The notes under the pieces are model-generated. The model did not search any database. It was given only the letters and a program-made list of their open reading frames with translations, and was not told where the DNA came from. This document shows positions 42,666 to 50,340 of a DNA stretch of 64,000 nucleotides, piece after piece. The translations under genes and the position numbers were made by a program. Numbering within the stretch: position 1 is the first letter of the stretch; each line of letters begins with the position of its first letter. Source of the stretch: a virus; IMG/VR virus record IMGVR_UViG_3300046457_000175, positions 1 through 64,000 of that record. One strand, 5' to 3'.

Positions 42666-43632
42666 TCGTCAGTTCTTCCATAAGTGGCTCGGTCACCGTC
42701 TGGTACCGCTGCATCCGGGTGATTGCCTTGACCTCATCGACGGAGATCTCGAACTCGGCTGCGATGTTGCGCAGACCATCGTCCGGGATGAAGTCTTTCC
42801 AACCACGGCTCAGCTTCCAGTAGCGCTTGAACACGCCTGGCACATAATCAGGTGCTGAGGGCTTGGACGTGGATGCTGCCGGCGTCATCGTGATTGCCGT
42901 ATCGACGTCGATACGCTTGGTGGCAACGGGGGCCGGAGCGGTCGCAACGGGAGCCGGGGCTGGCTTGGTCGCCGCGATATACGGCTTCCTACGGCCCGGC
43001 TTGGGCTTCCACTTGCGCAAGCACTTCGCGTTTTCGCCTGATCCGAACGCCTGTTCCCACAGATCGTCCAACTTCCAGTCACCACGCACGCTATCCTTGA
43101 ACAGCGAGACGTACGGATACGGCCCGTTCGTGTTGACCTTCAGCTCCTGACCTGCTTGCCGGCGGCCTTCCTCCGTGTCCTTGCGTTCCACCACACGATC
43201 GAGACTGCGCACCCGACGATCCGAGGAAATCTCGTAGAAGCCTCGATATAGACGGATTGGCTTCCACTTCACGACCTCGCCCCGAGCGTCGCTCTCAACC
43301 TTTTCCGTTTTCGCCGGGTTGCGCTCATTCTTCCAGAGAGGGATCGCCATCGCGCCGCCCCCGAACTCCTGCTCCATCAGGTCATCGACAGTGAAGCACA
43401 TCTCCTCGCGAAGCCGGAAAAGCGTGACGCGCTCTTCACCTGACGCGGTGATCCTCTTCTGCTTGATGCGCTCGGGGACTGTCGTCATATCGCCTCGGCT
43501 CCCCATTCGCGGGACGAAGCGCTCGACGCCCTTGATTCTGCGCAAGCTCGAGATCTGGTAGTCACCGTTGAAGCCCTGGATATCTTTCCAGTCCTCGGTC
43601 TGATTGATCGGTAGTTCGTGCTGCTCGTTCAT
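42658..43632 (-). CDS. Tandem NUMOD4 protein without HNH domain
   Basis: 324 residues. Two NUMOD4-type units: EDWKDIQGFNGDYQISSLRRI (about 13-33) and VKWKPIRLYRGFYEISSDRRV (about 121-141). NUMOD4 normally precedes an HNH domain in homing endonucleases; no HNH is visible here, only an Ala/Pro linker and a C-terminal domain ending in a helix-turn-helix-like AAEFEISVDEVKAITR. It may be a domesticated DNA-binding derivative. Confidence 0.75.
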   Translation of the reverse strand: MNEQHELPINQTEDWKDIQGFNGDYQISSLRRIKGVERFVPRMGSRGDMTTVPERIKQKRITASGEERVTLFRLREEMCFTVDDLMEQEFGGGAMAIPLWKNERNPAKTEKVESDARGEVVKWKPIRLYRGFYEISSDRRVRSLDRVVERKDTEEGRRQAGQELKVNTNGPYPYVSLFKDSVRGDWKLDDLWEQAFGSGENAKCLRKWKPKPGRRKPYIAATKPAPAPVATAPAPVATKRIDVDTAITMTPAASTSKPSAPDYVPGVFKRYWKLSRGWKDFIPDDGLRNIAAEFEISVDEVKAITRMQRYQTVTEPLMEELTNA

Positions 43633-43838
43633 CGCCGTATCGGTCTCCTGGTAAATGGGTCGATGCCGTCTTCACGGATCTGGATGTTGAGTTGTTCGTG
43701 CGCCCGGTCCAGGACGGCCTCGGACGCAGAGTGGTAGGCGGACCTCGCGAGATCGATTTCGTGCGGCGATGCCCCCGAAAGGATTGCCGCCCGAAACCGC
43801 TCCAGCGTCGAGAGCTGAACATGCAGGGCTGAGTGCAT
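43629..43838 (-). CDS. Small hypothetical protein
   Basis: 69 residues, helical (LSTLERFRAAILSG), ATGA overlap with the NUMOD4 gene. Start choice uncertain because of a weak ribosome site. Confidence 0.58.
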   Translation of the reverse strand: MHSALHVQLSTLERFRAAILSGASPHEIDLARSAYHSASEAVLDRAHEQLNIQIREDGIDPFTRRPIRR

Positions 43839-43866
43839 GTTCAGGTGAGCCTCAGCCCCTTCTTGG

Positions 43867-44499
43867 CTACGCCGCGTCACGGAGCCAGGTCTTCCGGAAG
43901 GTGATGCCGGTGCGTTCCTCGAACCGGCGCAGCAAGGCGACCACTTCGTCGGCATTGAACTTGGTGTAGAGACCATCGAGCGACGGCGCGGCGTCCTTGA
44001 AGAAGGTCGAAGTCGGCTTCTCGATCGGGTAGATGTCCTCGAACTGCTGCAGCATCAGGACGGTCTCGTTGCCAGCGATGCGGATGGTGTGCAGGTCGTC
44101 AGCCTGCATGTAGTAGGACTCGCCATTGGTGAACCGACTGCGGTTCGCCTCGAACAGCATCTCCTCACCAGCGAAAGTGAAACCGTCGCCGCCGTTCATC
44201 GGCGTCCGATACTCGAACCAGTTGTAGATCTTGCCCAGCTCGTCATTCATGGTGCGACGGAACCAGACGTTCTCGACAGCGCCGGCTGCGACGAAGGTCT
44301 CGAAGTCGTAGCGGTGGTCGTGAGGCGCAACGACCTCGGGCAGCTTGTTGACGTCGCCGTCGAAGAAGTGCAGCCGAACCGTCTCCGTCTCCGAGCGCTT
44401 CAGGCAGAGATAATGGAAACCCTTGACGTGCATGTCCTTGAACGAGTGCTCAACGATCTGGTCGATGTCGAGTCTGGCCGGCAGCGGAAGGCTATTCAT
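43867..44499 (-). CDS. Cupin-like conserved phage protein
   Basis: 210 residues. VAPHDHRYDFETFVAAGAVEN and a later YYMQADDLHTIRIAGNETVLML give two His-containing strand motifs as in cupin metalloproteins. Normal for a single-domain cupin. Substrate unknown. Overlaps the next upstream gene by 4 bases. Confidence 0.65.
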   Translation of the reverse strand: MNSLPLPARLDIDQIVEHSFKDMHVKGFHYLCLKRSETETVRLHFFDGDVNKLPEVVAPHDHRYDFETFVAAGAVENVWFRRTMNDELGKIYNWFEYRTPMNGGDGFTFAGEEMLFEANRSRFTNGESYYMQADDLHTIRIAGNETVLMLQQFEDIYPIEKPTSTFFKDAAPSLDGLYTKFNADEVVALLRRFEERTGITFRKTWLRDAA

Positions 44500-45089
44500 T
44501 GGGTGTAAACCTCTTTGAAGGTGATGCCGTCTCCCGGGATGATGCCCAGGGTTCGCTTGAGACCGGTCGAGATGAAGCCGACCGTCCTCGTTCGGATGTC
44601 GTAAGCGACCTGCCGATCCCGGCTGCGCGGGGAGGTGGGCAGGTAAATTTTGTGAACCAGTTCGGAGTCACCGCCGCGTGCGAGTGCGACTGCTGCCTTG
44701 GTCAGCCGATCTGGAATGCGAGCGCTCACGCAAAACCGCATCCACGCCAGGACACCGAGAGCGCGATCGACGTCATCCCGTTGGGGCATGACCTTGGTGT
44801 TGCCGTCGAATGGCTTCATGGCGCTGAGCAGGCGGATCTTCTCGATCACAACCAGCTCGGCGCGGGTCATGCCGACCATGTTCCAGCCGCCGGATCTATG
44901 ACCGGACGTGAGCCAGCGGCGCTCCTGGTCAGGTGTCTTTTCGATGACCTCGACGGCCTCGACGAGCAGCTGCCAGATAACATCTGAGTGGCGGGCCTGA
45001 TTGCCTCGGAGGGCCACGGCCAGCTCGCCACCATGGGCGAGCCAGCCGAGAGCCTTCGTACGGTCCTCAAGCGGTGACGAGATTGTCAT
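44496..45089 (-). CDS. Hypothetical protein
   Basis: 197 residues, basic and helical; the middle (DDVDRALGVLAWMRFCVS) may be a helix-turn-helix. Not recognised. Confidence 0.66.
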   Translation of the reverse strand: MTISSPLEDRTKALGWLAHGGELAVALRGNQARHSDVIWQLLVEAVEVIEKTPDQERRWLTSGHRSGGWNMVGMTRAELVVIEKIRLLSAMKPFDGNTKVMPQRDDVDRALGVLAWMRFCVSARIPDRLTKAAVALARGGDSELVHKIYLPTSPRSRDRQVAYDIRTRTVGFISTGLKRTLGIIPGDGITFKEVYTQ

Positions 45090-45417
45090 TCCGGATACCT
45101 GAGACCGTGGGTTGGCCGCCGGAGATCCGGCGACGGGTTGCGCGGTATTCGAAGAGGTTCTCGCCGATACGGAGCTGCGTCAGGTGAAGCAGTCCGTGCT
45201 TGGTGTCCTGAAGGACACGGCTGGCGACGAAGTTAAGCGCTTCGATGCGAGAGCGCTCGGACGACCGGAGCACGTCATCGACCGGCACTTTGATCTGGCG
45301 GTCGTACTGGAGGTCACCCTGCCAGTAGACCAGGACGTCGCCATTGGCGGCATCCTTGATCCAGTCGTAGTACTCAGCGATAGCGCCCGGGCCGATCTCC
45401 AGGACGGTTCTTGCCAT
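45067..45417 (-). CDS. Hypothetical protein
   Basis: 116 residues from ATG 45417, overlapping the downstream gene by 23 bases. Not recognised. Confidence 0.62.
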   Translation of the reverse strand: MARTVLEIGPGAIAEYYDWIKDAANGDVLVYWQGDLQYDRQIKVPVDDVLRSSERSRIEALNFVASRVLQDTKHGLLHLTQLRIGENLFEYRATRRRISGGQPTVSGIRNDNLVTA

Positions 45418-45418
45418 A

Positions 45419-45871
45419 TTAGGCCACCAGATCCTGCAGAAGCTTCGCATGGATCTCAACGACGGTCGTGAGACCCTCGATGATGCGACCGAGTTGAGCG
45501 ACAGCCTCGACCTTGTCTTCCATGGGCAGCTCGTCGGACAGTTCGAAATCCGGATCGAACACGACCTCGAAGTCGTCGTCGTTGTCGTCCTCGTCCTCTT
45601 CGTCCGGATCATTCTCGTCACCGCCGTCGCTGGCGAGGTCGAGACCGAAGACGGCGTTCACGAGGGCGTCGAGGGAGTTGTACTCGCCGAGCGCCTTGGA
45701 GAACTCGTCCTGCGGACCGAGGCAGATGCCGGGCGGGCAGTCGCAGAGCGCAGCCGGCGGCTCGCCGATGGAGCCCAGTACAGTCAGCATGGCGATCAGG
45801 TCGATCGGCAGCCCGGTCTGCATCAGGGCCTCGCCGATCTCGCGATCGTCCAGGGAAACTTTGGATGTCAT
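45419..45871 (-). CDS. Acidic hypothetical protein
   Basis: 150 residues with a run of Asp/Glu (DENDPDEEDEDDNDDDFEV) at about 85-103. Acidic stretches in phage early proteins sometimes mimic DNA; that is speculation. First gene after a terminator and motif copy. Confidence 0.66.
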   Translation of the reverse strand: MTSKVSLDDREIGEALMQTGLPIDLIAMLTVLGSIGEPPAALCDCPPGICLGPQDEFSKALGEYNSLDALVNAVFGLDLASDGGDENDPDEEDEDDNDDDFEVVFDPDFELSDELPMEDKVEAVAQLGRIIEGLTTVVEIHAKLLQDLVA

Positions 45872-45881
45872 TCTAGCTCCG

Positions 45882-45897
45882 TTTGCAATCGTGCAAA
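45882..45897 (-). promoter_or_regulatory. Dispersed motif copy
   Basis: Plus-strand TTTGC-AATCGT-GCAAA, perfect arms, directly before GGAGC and the acidic-protein start. Confidence 0.8.
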
Positions 45898-45907
45898 TGA
45901 TAAGATG

Positions 45908-45971
45908 TGAAAAGGGGCGCCCCAGCACGCACAACCAATGGAGCGCCCCTCGATTTCCCCGCTCAACGGGG
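45908..45971 (-). terminator. Terminator downstream of SSB
   Basis: On the - strand AGGGGCGC pairs with GCGCCCCT and is followed by TTTTC (45908-45950). A smaller hairpin CCCCG/CGGGG (45957-45971) precedes it. It ends the SSB unit just before the next motif copy. Confidence 0.78.
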
Positions 45972-46024
45972 AAGCTCAGATAAACTCACCGCACCTCATG
46001 CGGGTGAGGACGTCAGTCGGACGA

Positions 46025-46681
46025 TCAAAACGGAATGTCGTCATCCATGTCGTTGTTGCGACCGCCGCCGTTGTTGGCGTTGCCGCCGCGGCTGCTGCCA
46101 CGGTCATTGCCACCACGGTCATCGCGATCGTCACGGCCACGGTTGCCACCACGGCTTGCGCCACGATCATCGCCGCCGCGGTCGTCGTCGCGAGAGTTTC
46201 CACGGCTCGACGAGCTACGGCTTCCGCGGTCATCGTTGCCACCGCGATCGTCACGGTCGCGGCTGTTGCCGCTGCTGCGGGAGCTGCCACGGCTATCGCT
46301 GCCACGGTCGTTCTTGTTGTCGTTGTCGAACGACAGCTTCATCAGCGCATCGATCGGAGCGAAGGCGGGGATGACGATCTCGGTCGAGTAGCGATCGACG
46401 CCGTCCTTGTCTTCCCACTTGCGGGTCTGGATCTTGCCTTCCAGACGGACCAAGTCGCCCTTATGGACGTAGTCCTCGACGAACTTGATCGTGTTCTCGT
46501 TCCAGACGACGATATTGTGCCACTCGGTCTTCTCCTGCTTCTCGCCGGAGCGCTTGTCCTTCCAGGTCTCACTGGTAGCGACGCTGAAGTTCGCGACCTT
46601 GGAACCGTTGGACAGGGATTTCACTTCGGGGTCTTTACCGAGCCGCCCGATCAGCTCAACTTTGTTCAGACTTGATGCCAT
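46025..46681 (-). CDS. ssb: Single-stranded DNA-binding protein
   Basis: 218 residues. OB fold at 1-110: NKVELIGRLGKDPEVKSLSNG, VATSETWKD and EWHNIVVW. The linker (about 120-208) is an Arg/Asp/Gly/Ser polyampholyte; the tail DDDIPF is the canonical partner-binding C-terminus. Has AGAAGGAG ribosome site and a composite motif upstream; its unit ends in a strong terminator, consistent with high expression. Confidence 0.93.
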   Translation of the reverse strand: MASSLNKVELIGRLGKDPEVKSLSNGSKVANFSVATSETWKDKRSGEKQEKTEWHNIVVWNENTIKFVEDYVHKGDLVRLEGKIQTRKWEDKDGVDRYSTEIVIPAFAPIDALMKLSFDNDNKNDRGSDSRGSSRSSGNSRDRDDRGGNDDRGSRSSSSRGNSRDDDRGGDDRGASRGGNRGRDDRDDRGGNDRGSSRGGNANNGGGRNNDMDDDIPF

Positions 46682-46698
46682 TGGTCTCTCCTTCTGTG

Positions 46699-46731
46699 TT
46701 TGCATTAGCATTTCGTTTGCATTCAAGCAAG
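46699..46731 (-). promoter_or_regulatory. Dispersed motif: full palindrome plus half site
   Basis: Full palindrome TTTGC-ATTCAA-GCAAG at 46716-46731 and half site TTTGCATTAGCA at 46699-46710, nearer the SSB gene. The layout matches that at 55921-55948. Confidence 0.82.
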
Positions 46732-46738
46732 CGAAAAG

Positions 46739-48292
46739 TTACGTGAAAGGCGCAACAAATAGTCCGGTCCGCTCGTCGAAGGACAGGATCGAGATGCCGG
46801 TGTTGCCGGCGAGCCGCTTGAGGCGGACCTTTGCGATGTTGATCTCGCGATCGTTGGGGCTGTCTTCATTGCCGCCGTGAACCAGAATGCCGAGGTCGGC
46901 CTTGTTCGCCCAGTGCGCGGAGTCCGAGATGTTGTAGAGCCCCGGCTTCTGCCCAGCATCCAGCTTCGTCGGGTGAGCCACCACGATGACGCAGACACCA
47001 AACTGCTTCGCGAACCGCTTGAGCATCTTGATCGCCTTTCCAACGTACTCCGTCAGCGACATGTTGGCCGGACGGTTGTGCTCCAGCTCGTTCCAGGGGT
47101 CGACGACCATGCACTTCACGCCATCGCGGAACACCGCGACCATTGCCGTGTCGATCAGGAACTTGACGTCGATCTCAAAGTCTTTGCCTTCATCGTAGTC
47201 GATGAACTGGAAGTATCTCTGGACGAACGCCTCGGCTTTCTTCTTCTCCTCGAACGTCCATGTCTTGCGCTCCTTTTCCAGGAAGGCGGTCATCAGCTCG
47301 TGTGCGAGGAACGGCTTGACGTCCTTCTCACCCGAGAAGATGGCGATCGGCCACTTGTGCTTCTTCGCCAGCAGCACTGCGACCTGGTTGATCAGCGTCG
47401 ACTTGCCGACGTTGGGCGTGCCGGTGCAGACCACGAACTGGCCGGGGTAGAACTTCATCAGGCCGTCCAGCTCCGCGGACAGACCGATCTCGCACATAGC
47501 CGGCACTTCCAGCTCCGGATAGTCGGAGAGGCGGAACAGACCCTTGACCGGCCATGGCTTGGCCGCCTGGATCATATCCGTCACCGCCTTGGCGCCGAGA
47601 TATTGCCTGACCTCGTTGAGATCCTTGGGGGCTCTGAGTTTGTTCCTGTTCTTCTTGTCCGGAACGACCTCGTCCGTGGGGTACTCGACCCAGAAACACT
47701 TGGCCGCACCGAGACGTCTGACCAACTCCTTGGCCAGGCGCTGGCCTGGCTCGTCAGCGTCGGTGCAGATGATGTGGTGCTTGACCTCCATGATCTGGTG
47801 CATCAGCCGGCCCATGAACGCGAACTTGTCGTCGTCCTCGGGGTCGATATCGCTGTCGTCGTCGGGCACATCGATCAGCCGACCCTTGGCGTCGCGGGCT
47901 GGCGGCGCACCATCGGGGACCGAGACGATGGTCTCGTAGCTGCACTCCTTGCCGGCGAGCACGTCGAACTCGCCCTCGACCCAGATCAGCGACTCATCGC
48001 CCTGGCGAAGTGCGTCCATCAGTGCCGGGTGGAATAGCACTTCCGCATTGTACAGCGTCTTGACCGCGTCCTTGCGCTGCATGAAGCGGCGCTGTCCGTC
48101 CTGCGACCACCGGTATTTGGTGTTCACCTCGACGCCATGCTCGAAGTAGGGGAAGCAGAGGATGTTGCCACGCTCGTCAGCTTCGATTGACCCATCGTGC
48201 GAGCGACGCCCGCTGTAGAGCCCCATAGCCGCCGCCGTTTCGACGCTCAGGCCGCGGTCCTCGATCCCCCGTGCGTGCTTCTCGTTTAGCAT
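46739..48292 (-). CDS. Replicative primase-helicase (TOPRIM + DnaB-like)
   Basis: 517 residues from ATG 48292 (MLNEKHARGIEDRG). TOPRIM region: WVEGEFDVLAG, IICTDADEPGQRLAKEL. Helicase region: GTPNVGKSTLINQ Walker A at about 300, MVVDPWNELEH Walker B, AHPTKLD motif. Resembles T7 gp4-type proteins. Its usual N-terminal zinc domain is encoded just upstream in another frame (48177-48497); the join would need a +1 shift, most simply at G5 (48266-48270). No ribosome site as strong as its neighbours precedes the start. Confidence 0.87.
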   Translation of the reverse strand: MLNEKHARGIEDRGLSVETAAAMGLYSGRRSHDGSIEADERGNILCFPYFEHGVEVNTKYRWSQDGQRRFMQRKDAVKTLYNAEVLFHPALMDALRQGDESLIWVEGEFDVLAGKECSYETIVSVPDGAPPARDAKGRLIDVPDDDSDIDPEDDDKFAFMGRLMHQIMEVKHHIICTDADEPGQRLAKELVRRLGAAKCFWVEYPTDEVVPDKKNRNKLRAPKDLNEVRQYLGAKAVTDMIQAAKPWPVKGLFRLSDYPELEVPAMCEIGLSAELDGLMKFYPGQFVVCTGTPNVGKSTLINQVAVLLAKKHKWPIAIFSGEKDVKPFLAHELMTAFLEKERKTWTFEEKKKAEAFVQRYFQFIDYDEGKDFEIDVKFLIDTAMVAVFRDGVKCMVVDPWNELEHNRPANMSLTEYVGKAIKMLKRFAKQFGVCVIVVAHPTKLDAGQKPGLYNISDSAHWANKADLGILVHGGNEDSPNDREINIAKVRLKRLAGNTGISILSFDERTGLFVAPFT

Positions 48293-48497
48293 TCTCTGAT
48301 CCAACCCATCCACAGTTCTTGCAATTCCAGACGACCCCGCTGACATCGATCTTCACCGATAGGCAGCGGATTTTCTTGTGAGCGCCCTTCCGCTTGTGCG
48401 AACACTGCGGACAGGTCGAATACTGATTTCCGAATTTGATGGACCGCAGCTTGATCCCCTCTTCGGACAGGACCTTCTCGATATCCACACTGGCCAT
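48177..48497 (-). CDS. Primase zinc-ribbon domain, out of frame with primase-helicase
   Basis: First about 75 of 106 residues are the zinc domain of a T7-type primase: CPQCSHKRKGAHKKIRCLSV and VWNCKNCGWVG. Residues after about 78 are not primase-like and read over the primase gene in the wrong frame. If one G of the G5 run at 48266-48270 is skipped the text reads ...REARTGIEDRGLSVETA and joins exactly to the primase-helicase. It is either a separate small product, a programmed +1 shift, or an assembly error. Confidence 0.72.
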   Translation of the reverse strand: MASVDIEKVLSEEGIKLRSIKFGNQYSTCPQCSHKRKGAHKKIRCLSVKIDVSGVVWNCKNCGWVGSENAKREARTGDRGPRPERRNGGGYGALQRASLARWVNRS

Positions 48498-48498
48498 G

Positions 48499-49326
48499 TC
48501 AGATCGCCACCTTCATCTTTCCCGGCATGCCTCGGGGCTTGATCGGCGCCTCCTCGGTCTCCCACCTGGCGTTGTTGATCCAGACGCTGGCTGCCGCGAT
48601 GAACTTGACGTTCCTCGGATCAGCCTTCACGTCGGCGTTCATGCGCTCGGCGTAGAAGCCAAGACCTTTCAGGATGTCCTCGAACTCGACCTCGTCGTCG
48701 CGCTCCAGCTTCTCCAGCTTGGTGTAGGCTGCCTTGCGGCTGTCACCCGGCTTCTTCGGATAGAGGGCCCAGAACTGCTTCCGGTAATCATCCGGCCAAG
48801 CCTTCGTCTTGCGGGGCTTGCTGGTTCTAGCTTTCGGTTCAGGTGATGGTTTTAAGTGATGGTTTAAGGTGTCATCCTGGTTGACACCCCTATGTCGCTT
48901 CGGTTGACGCCCGGTGTCGTCCAGGGTCTCACCAGCGTCGTCCTGGTTGCCACCCCTGTCATCCTGGTTGACACCCCCCGTGTCATCCTCGTTGACACCC
49001 TCTTCCTCGGCCGGGACCGGGCCGTCGTAGAGGTTGAGGACGTCCATGTGGATCGTGTACTCGGATGACCGGGTGCTGCCGTCAGGACGGACGCGAGCCT
49101 CGGCGGTGAGGATGCCGATCTCTTCCATCAGCTTGAGGTTCTTGTTCACGCAAGCCCTGCTCAAGCCGGTGATCCGGGCAATGGTGTTCTGGCGCGGATA
49201 GGCGCTGTCCTCGTCGCCGGCAAAATTGGCCAGGATCGTTAGGATGTGCCGCATGGTGGGGGTGACCCGCTTCGGACTGACGTCGACGAAGGACTCGATC
49301 ACCCAGTTGATCGCTCTGATGCTCAT
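48499..49326 (-). CDS. Replication initiator-like protein (winged helix) carrying heptapeptide repeats
   Basis: 275 residues. N-terminal winged helix (MRHILTILANFAGDEDSAYPRQNTI, ITGLSRACVNKNLKLMEEIGIL) as in phage O-type initiators. Residues about 110-152 are six repeats of roughly GVNQDDT, encoded by 21-bp DNA repeats. The C-terminal part (FWALYPKKPGDSRKAAYTKLEKL...) resembles DnaT/O-type domains. It is followed by the primase-helicase, as lambda O is by P, so it probably recruits helicase at the internal origin. Confidence 0.78.
   Translation of the reverse strand: MSIRAINWVIESFVDVSPKRVTPTMRHILTILANFAGDEDSAYPRQNTIARITGLSRACVNKNLKLMEEIGILTAEARVRPDGSTRSSEYTIHMDVLNLYDGPVPAEEEGVNEDDTGGVNQDDRGGNQDDAGETLDDTGRQPKRHRGVNQDDTLNHHLKPSPEPKARTSKPRKTKAWPDDYRKQFWALYPKKPGDSRKAAYTKLEKLERDDEVEFEDILKGLGFYAERMNADVKADPRNVKFIAAASVWINNARWETEEAPIKPRGMPGKMKVAI
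48843..48867. repeat. AT-rich direct repeat beside iterons
   Basis: GTGATGGTTTTAA followed by GTGATGGTTTAA, clearly AT-rich against the surrounding GC-rich coding DNA, and directly adjoining the first iteron. Candidate unwinding element. Confidence 0.6.
48868..48999. repeat. Six 21-bp iterons inside initiator gene (candidate origin)
   Basis: Units begin at 48868, 48891, 48913, 48934, 48955 and 48979. Best unit is GGTGTCA-TCCTGGT-TGACACC, with 7-bp inverted arms. Units 3-5 are exactly contiguous; the others are separated by 1-3 bases. All lie within the initiator gene, as lambda ori iterons lie in O. Confidence 0.72.
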
Positions 49327-49378
49327 GATGTTCCGTTGAATTTGCCCGCCGGTTTGACACCGTCGCGCGGCCGGTGTA

Positions 49379-49394
49379 TTTGCACGAATGCAAA
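49379..49394. promoter_or_regulatory. Dispersed motif copy between divergent genes
   Basis: TTTGC-ACGAAT-GCAAA, perfect arms, in the 126-base gap between the initiator (- strand) and resolvase (+ strand) genes. A half site AATGCAAG follows at about 49399. Confidence 0.8.
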
Positions 49395-49452
49395 CTAAAA
49401 TGCAAGCCACGAGATGTGGTTGCTGCGACTTTCGAGTCACACCAGGGAACTC

Positions 49453-50064
49453 ATGAGCAAAATCCTCGTCGCCGGCCTCGATCCGGCTTTCGCCGCCTTT
49501 GGCATCAGCAGATTCTGGCTCGACCTGAACACCCTGGAGTTCACGTTCGACCGGTTCCGGACCATCTGGACCGAGAAACTGGCCGGCAAGAAGAAGGTTG
49601 TGCGCCAGAACTCCGACGACCTGCGCCGGGCCACTGAGCTGCATGACGCGCTCCACGAGGAGCTGGAAGGCTGCATGGTAGCCTTCGGTGAGATCCCGTC
49701 AGGATCCCAGCGCGCCCGGGCCGCCTTTGCTTTCGGCGCCGCGGTTGGCATCCTCGCATCGGTCAAGATCCCGTTGATCCAGGTTATGCCCCTGGAGACG
49801 AAGCTGGCGTCCGTGGGGAGCAAGACGGCCGAGAAGCCAGAGATCATCGCCTGGGCCGCCGAGCGCTTCCCTGAGGCTCCCTGGCAGCGCTACGAGGCCG
49901 ATACGAAGAACAAGAAGGGCGAGATCATCAACCGGGCAGGGGGTTTGCACGTTGACAATGAGCACGTCGCGGACGCCTGCGCGGTGCCGTACGCCGGCAT
50001 TCGAACTCCCGAGTTCAAGTCACTGCTTGCACTCTGGAAGGCGACCCAAATAAATCATCGTTGA
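49453..50064 (+). CDS. RuvC-like Holliday junction resolvase
   Basis: 203 residues. D10 in AGLDPAFAAFGIS, the Glu in FGEIPSGSQ, and EHVADACAV near the C-terminus fit the RNase H-like RuvC active site in order and spacing. A family common in phages for resolving replicative or recombination branches. Divergent from the initiator gene. Confidence 0.82.
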   Translation: MSKILVAGLDPAFAAFGISRFWLDLNTLEFTFDRFRTIWTEKLAGKKKVVRQNSDDLRRATELHDALHEELEGCMVAFGEIPSGSQRARAAFAFGAAVGILASVKIPLIQVMPLETKLASVGSKTAEKPEIIAWAAERFPEAPWQRYEADTKNKKGEIINRAGGLHVDNEHVADACAVPYAGIRTPEFKSLLALWKATQINHR

Positions 50065-50068
50065 TATA

Positions 50069-50087
50069 GAGGGGCCCAGCGCCCCTC
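50069..50087 (+). terminator. Stem-loop after resolvase gene
   Basis: GAGGGGC pairs with GCCCCTC around a 5-base loop, five bases past the stop. U tract is poor, so termination may be weak. Confidence 0.5.
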
Positions 50088-50149
50088 GTAAGCCATTGTT
50101 TCTGCTTCATTTCGCGATACTTCCGGGACGAAACCGGAACAAAAAAACA

Positions 50150-50201
50150 TTTGCAATCACGCGAAACCTATCGTATTTGCCGTTGTTAGCATCCACGCAA
50201 A
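50150..50201 (+). promoter_or_regulatory. Operator-like cluster upstream of repressor
   Basis: Two diverged full sites, TTTGC-AATCAC-GCGAA (50150-50165) and TTAGC-ATCCAC-GCAAA (50186-50201), with a half site TTTGC (50176-50180) between them. They lie 140-190 bases before the repressor start. A GC-rich hairpin GGGCCCCGCC.GGGGCT at about 50281-50297 lies in the leader. The rest of 50090-50340 holds no gene. Confidence 0.6.
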
Positions 50202-50340
50202 CGGATGGACATGGGCAACGATGACTGCAAACACTTTACCCCTTTTCAGAATTTGCTGACTGTTCAGTATTGCACACAAGGGCCCCGCCTGGGGCTCACT
50301 AAGAACTTGTTATGCGAACCATGATAATGGAGGATCGCAA

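Noticed and set aside
48868-48999. CRISPR array
   Set aside because: Repeats are contiguous or 1-3 bases apart with no spacers, and they lie in a coding frame as a heptapeptide repeat.
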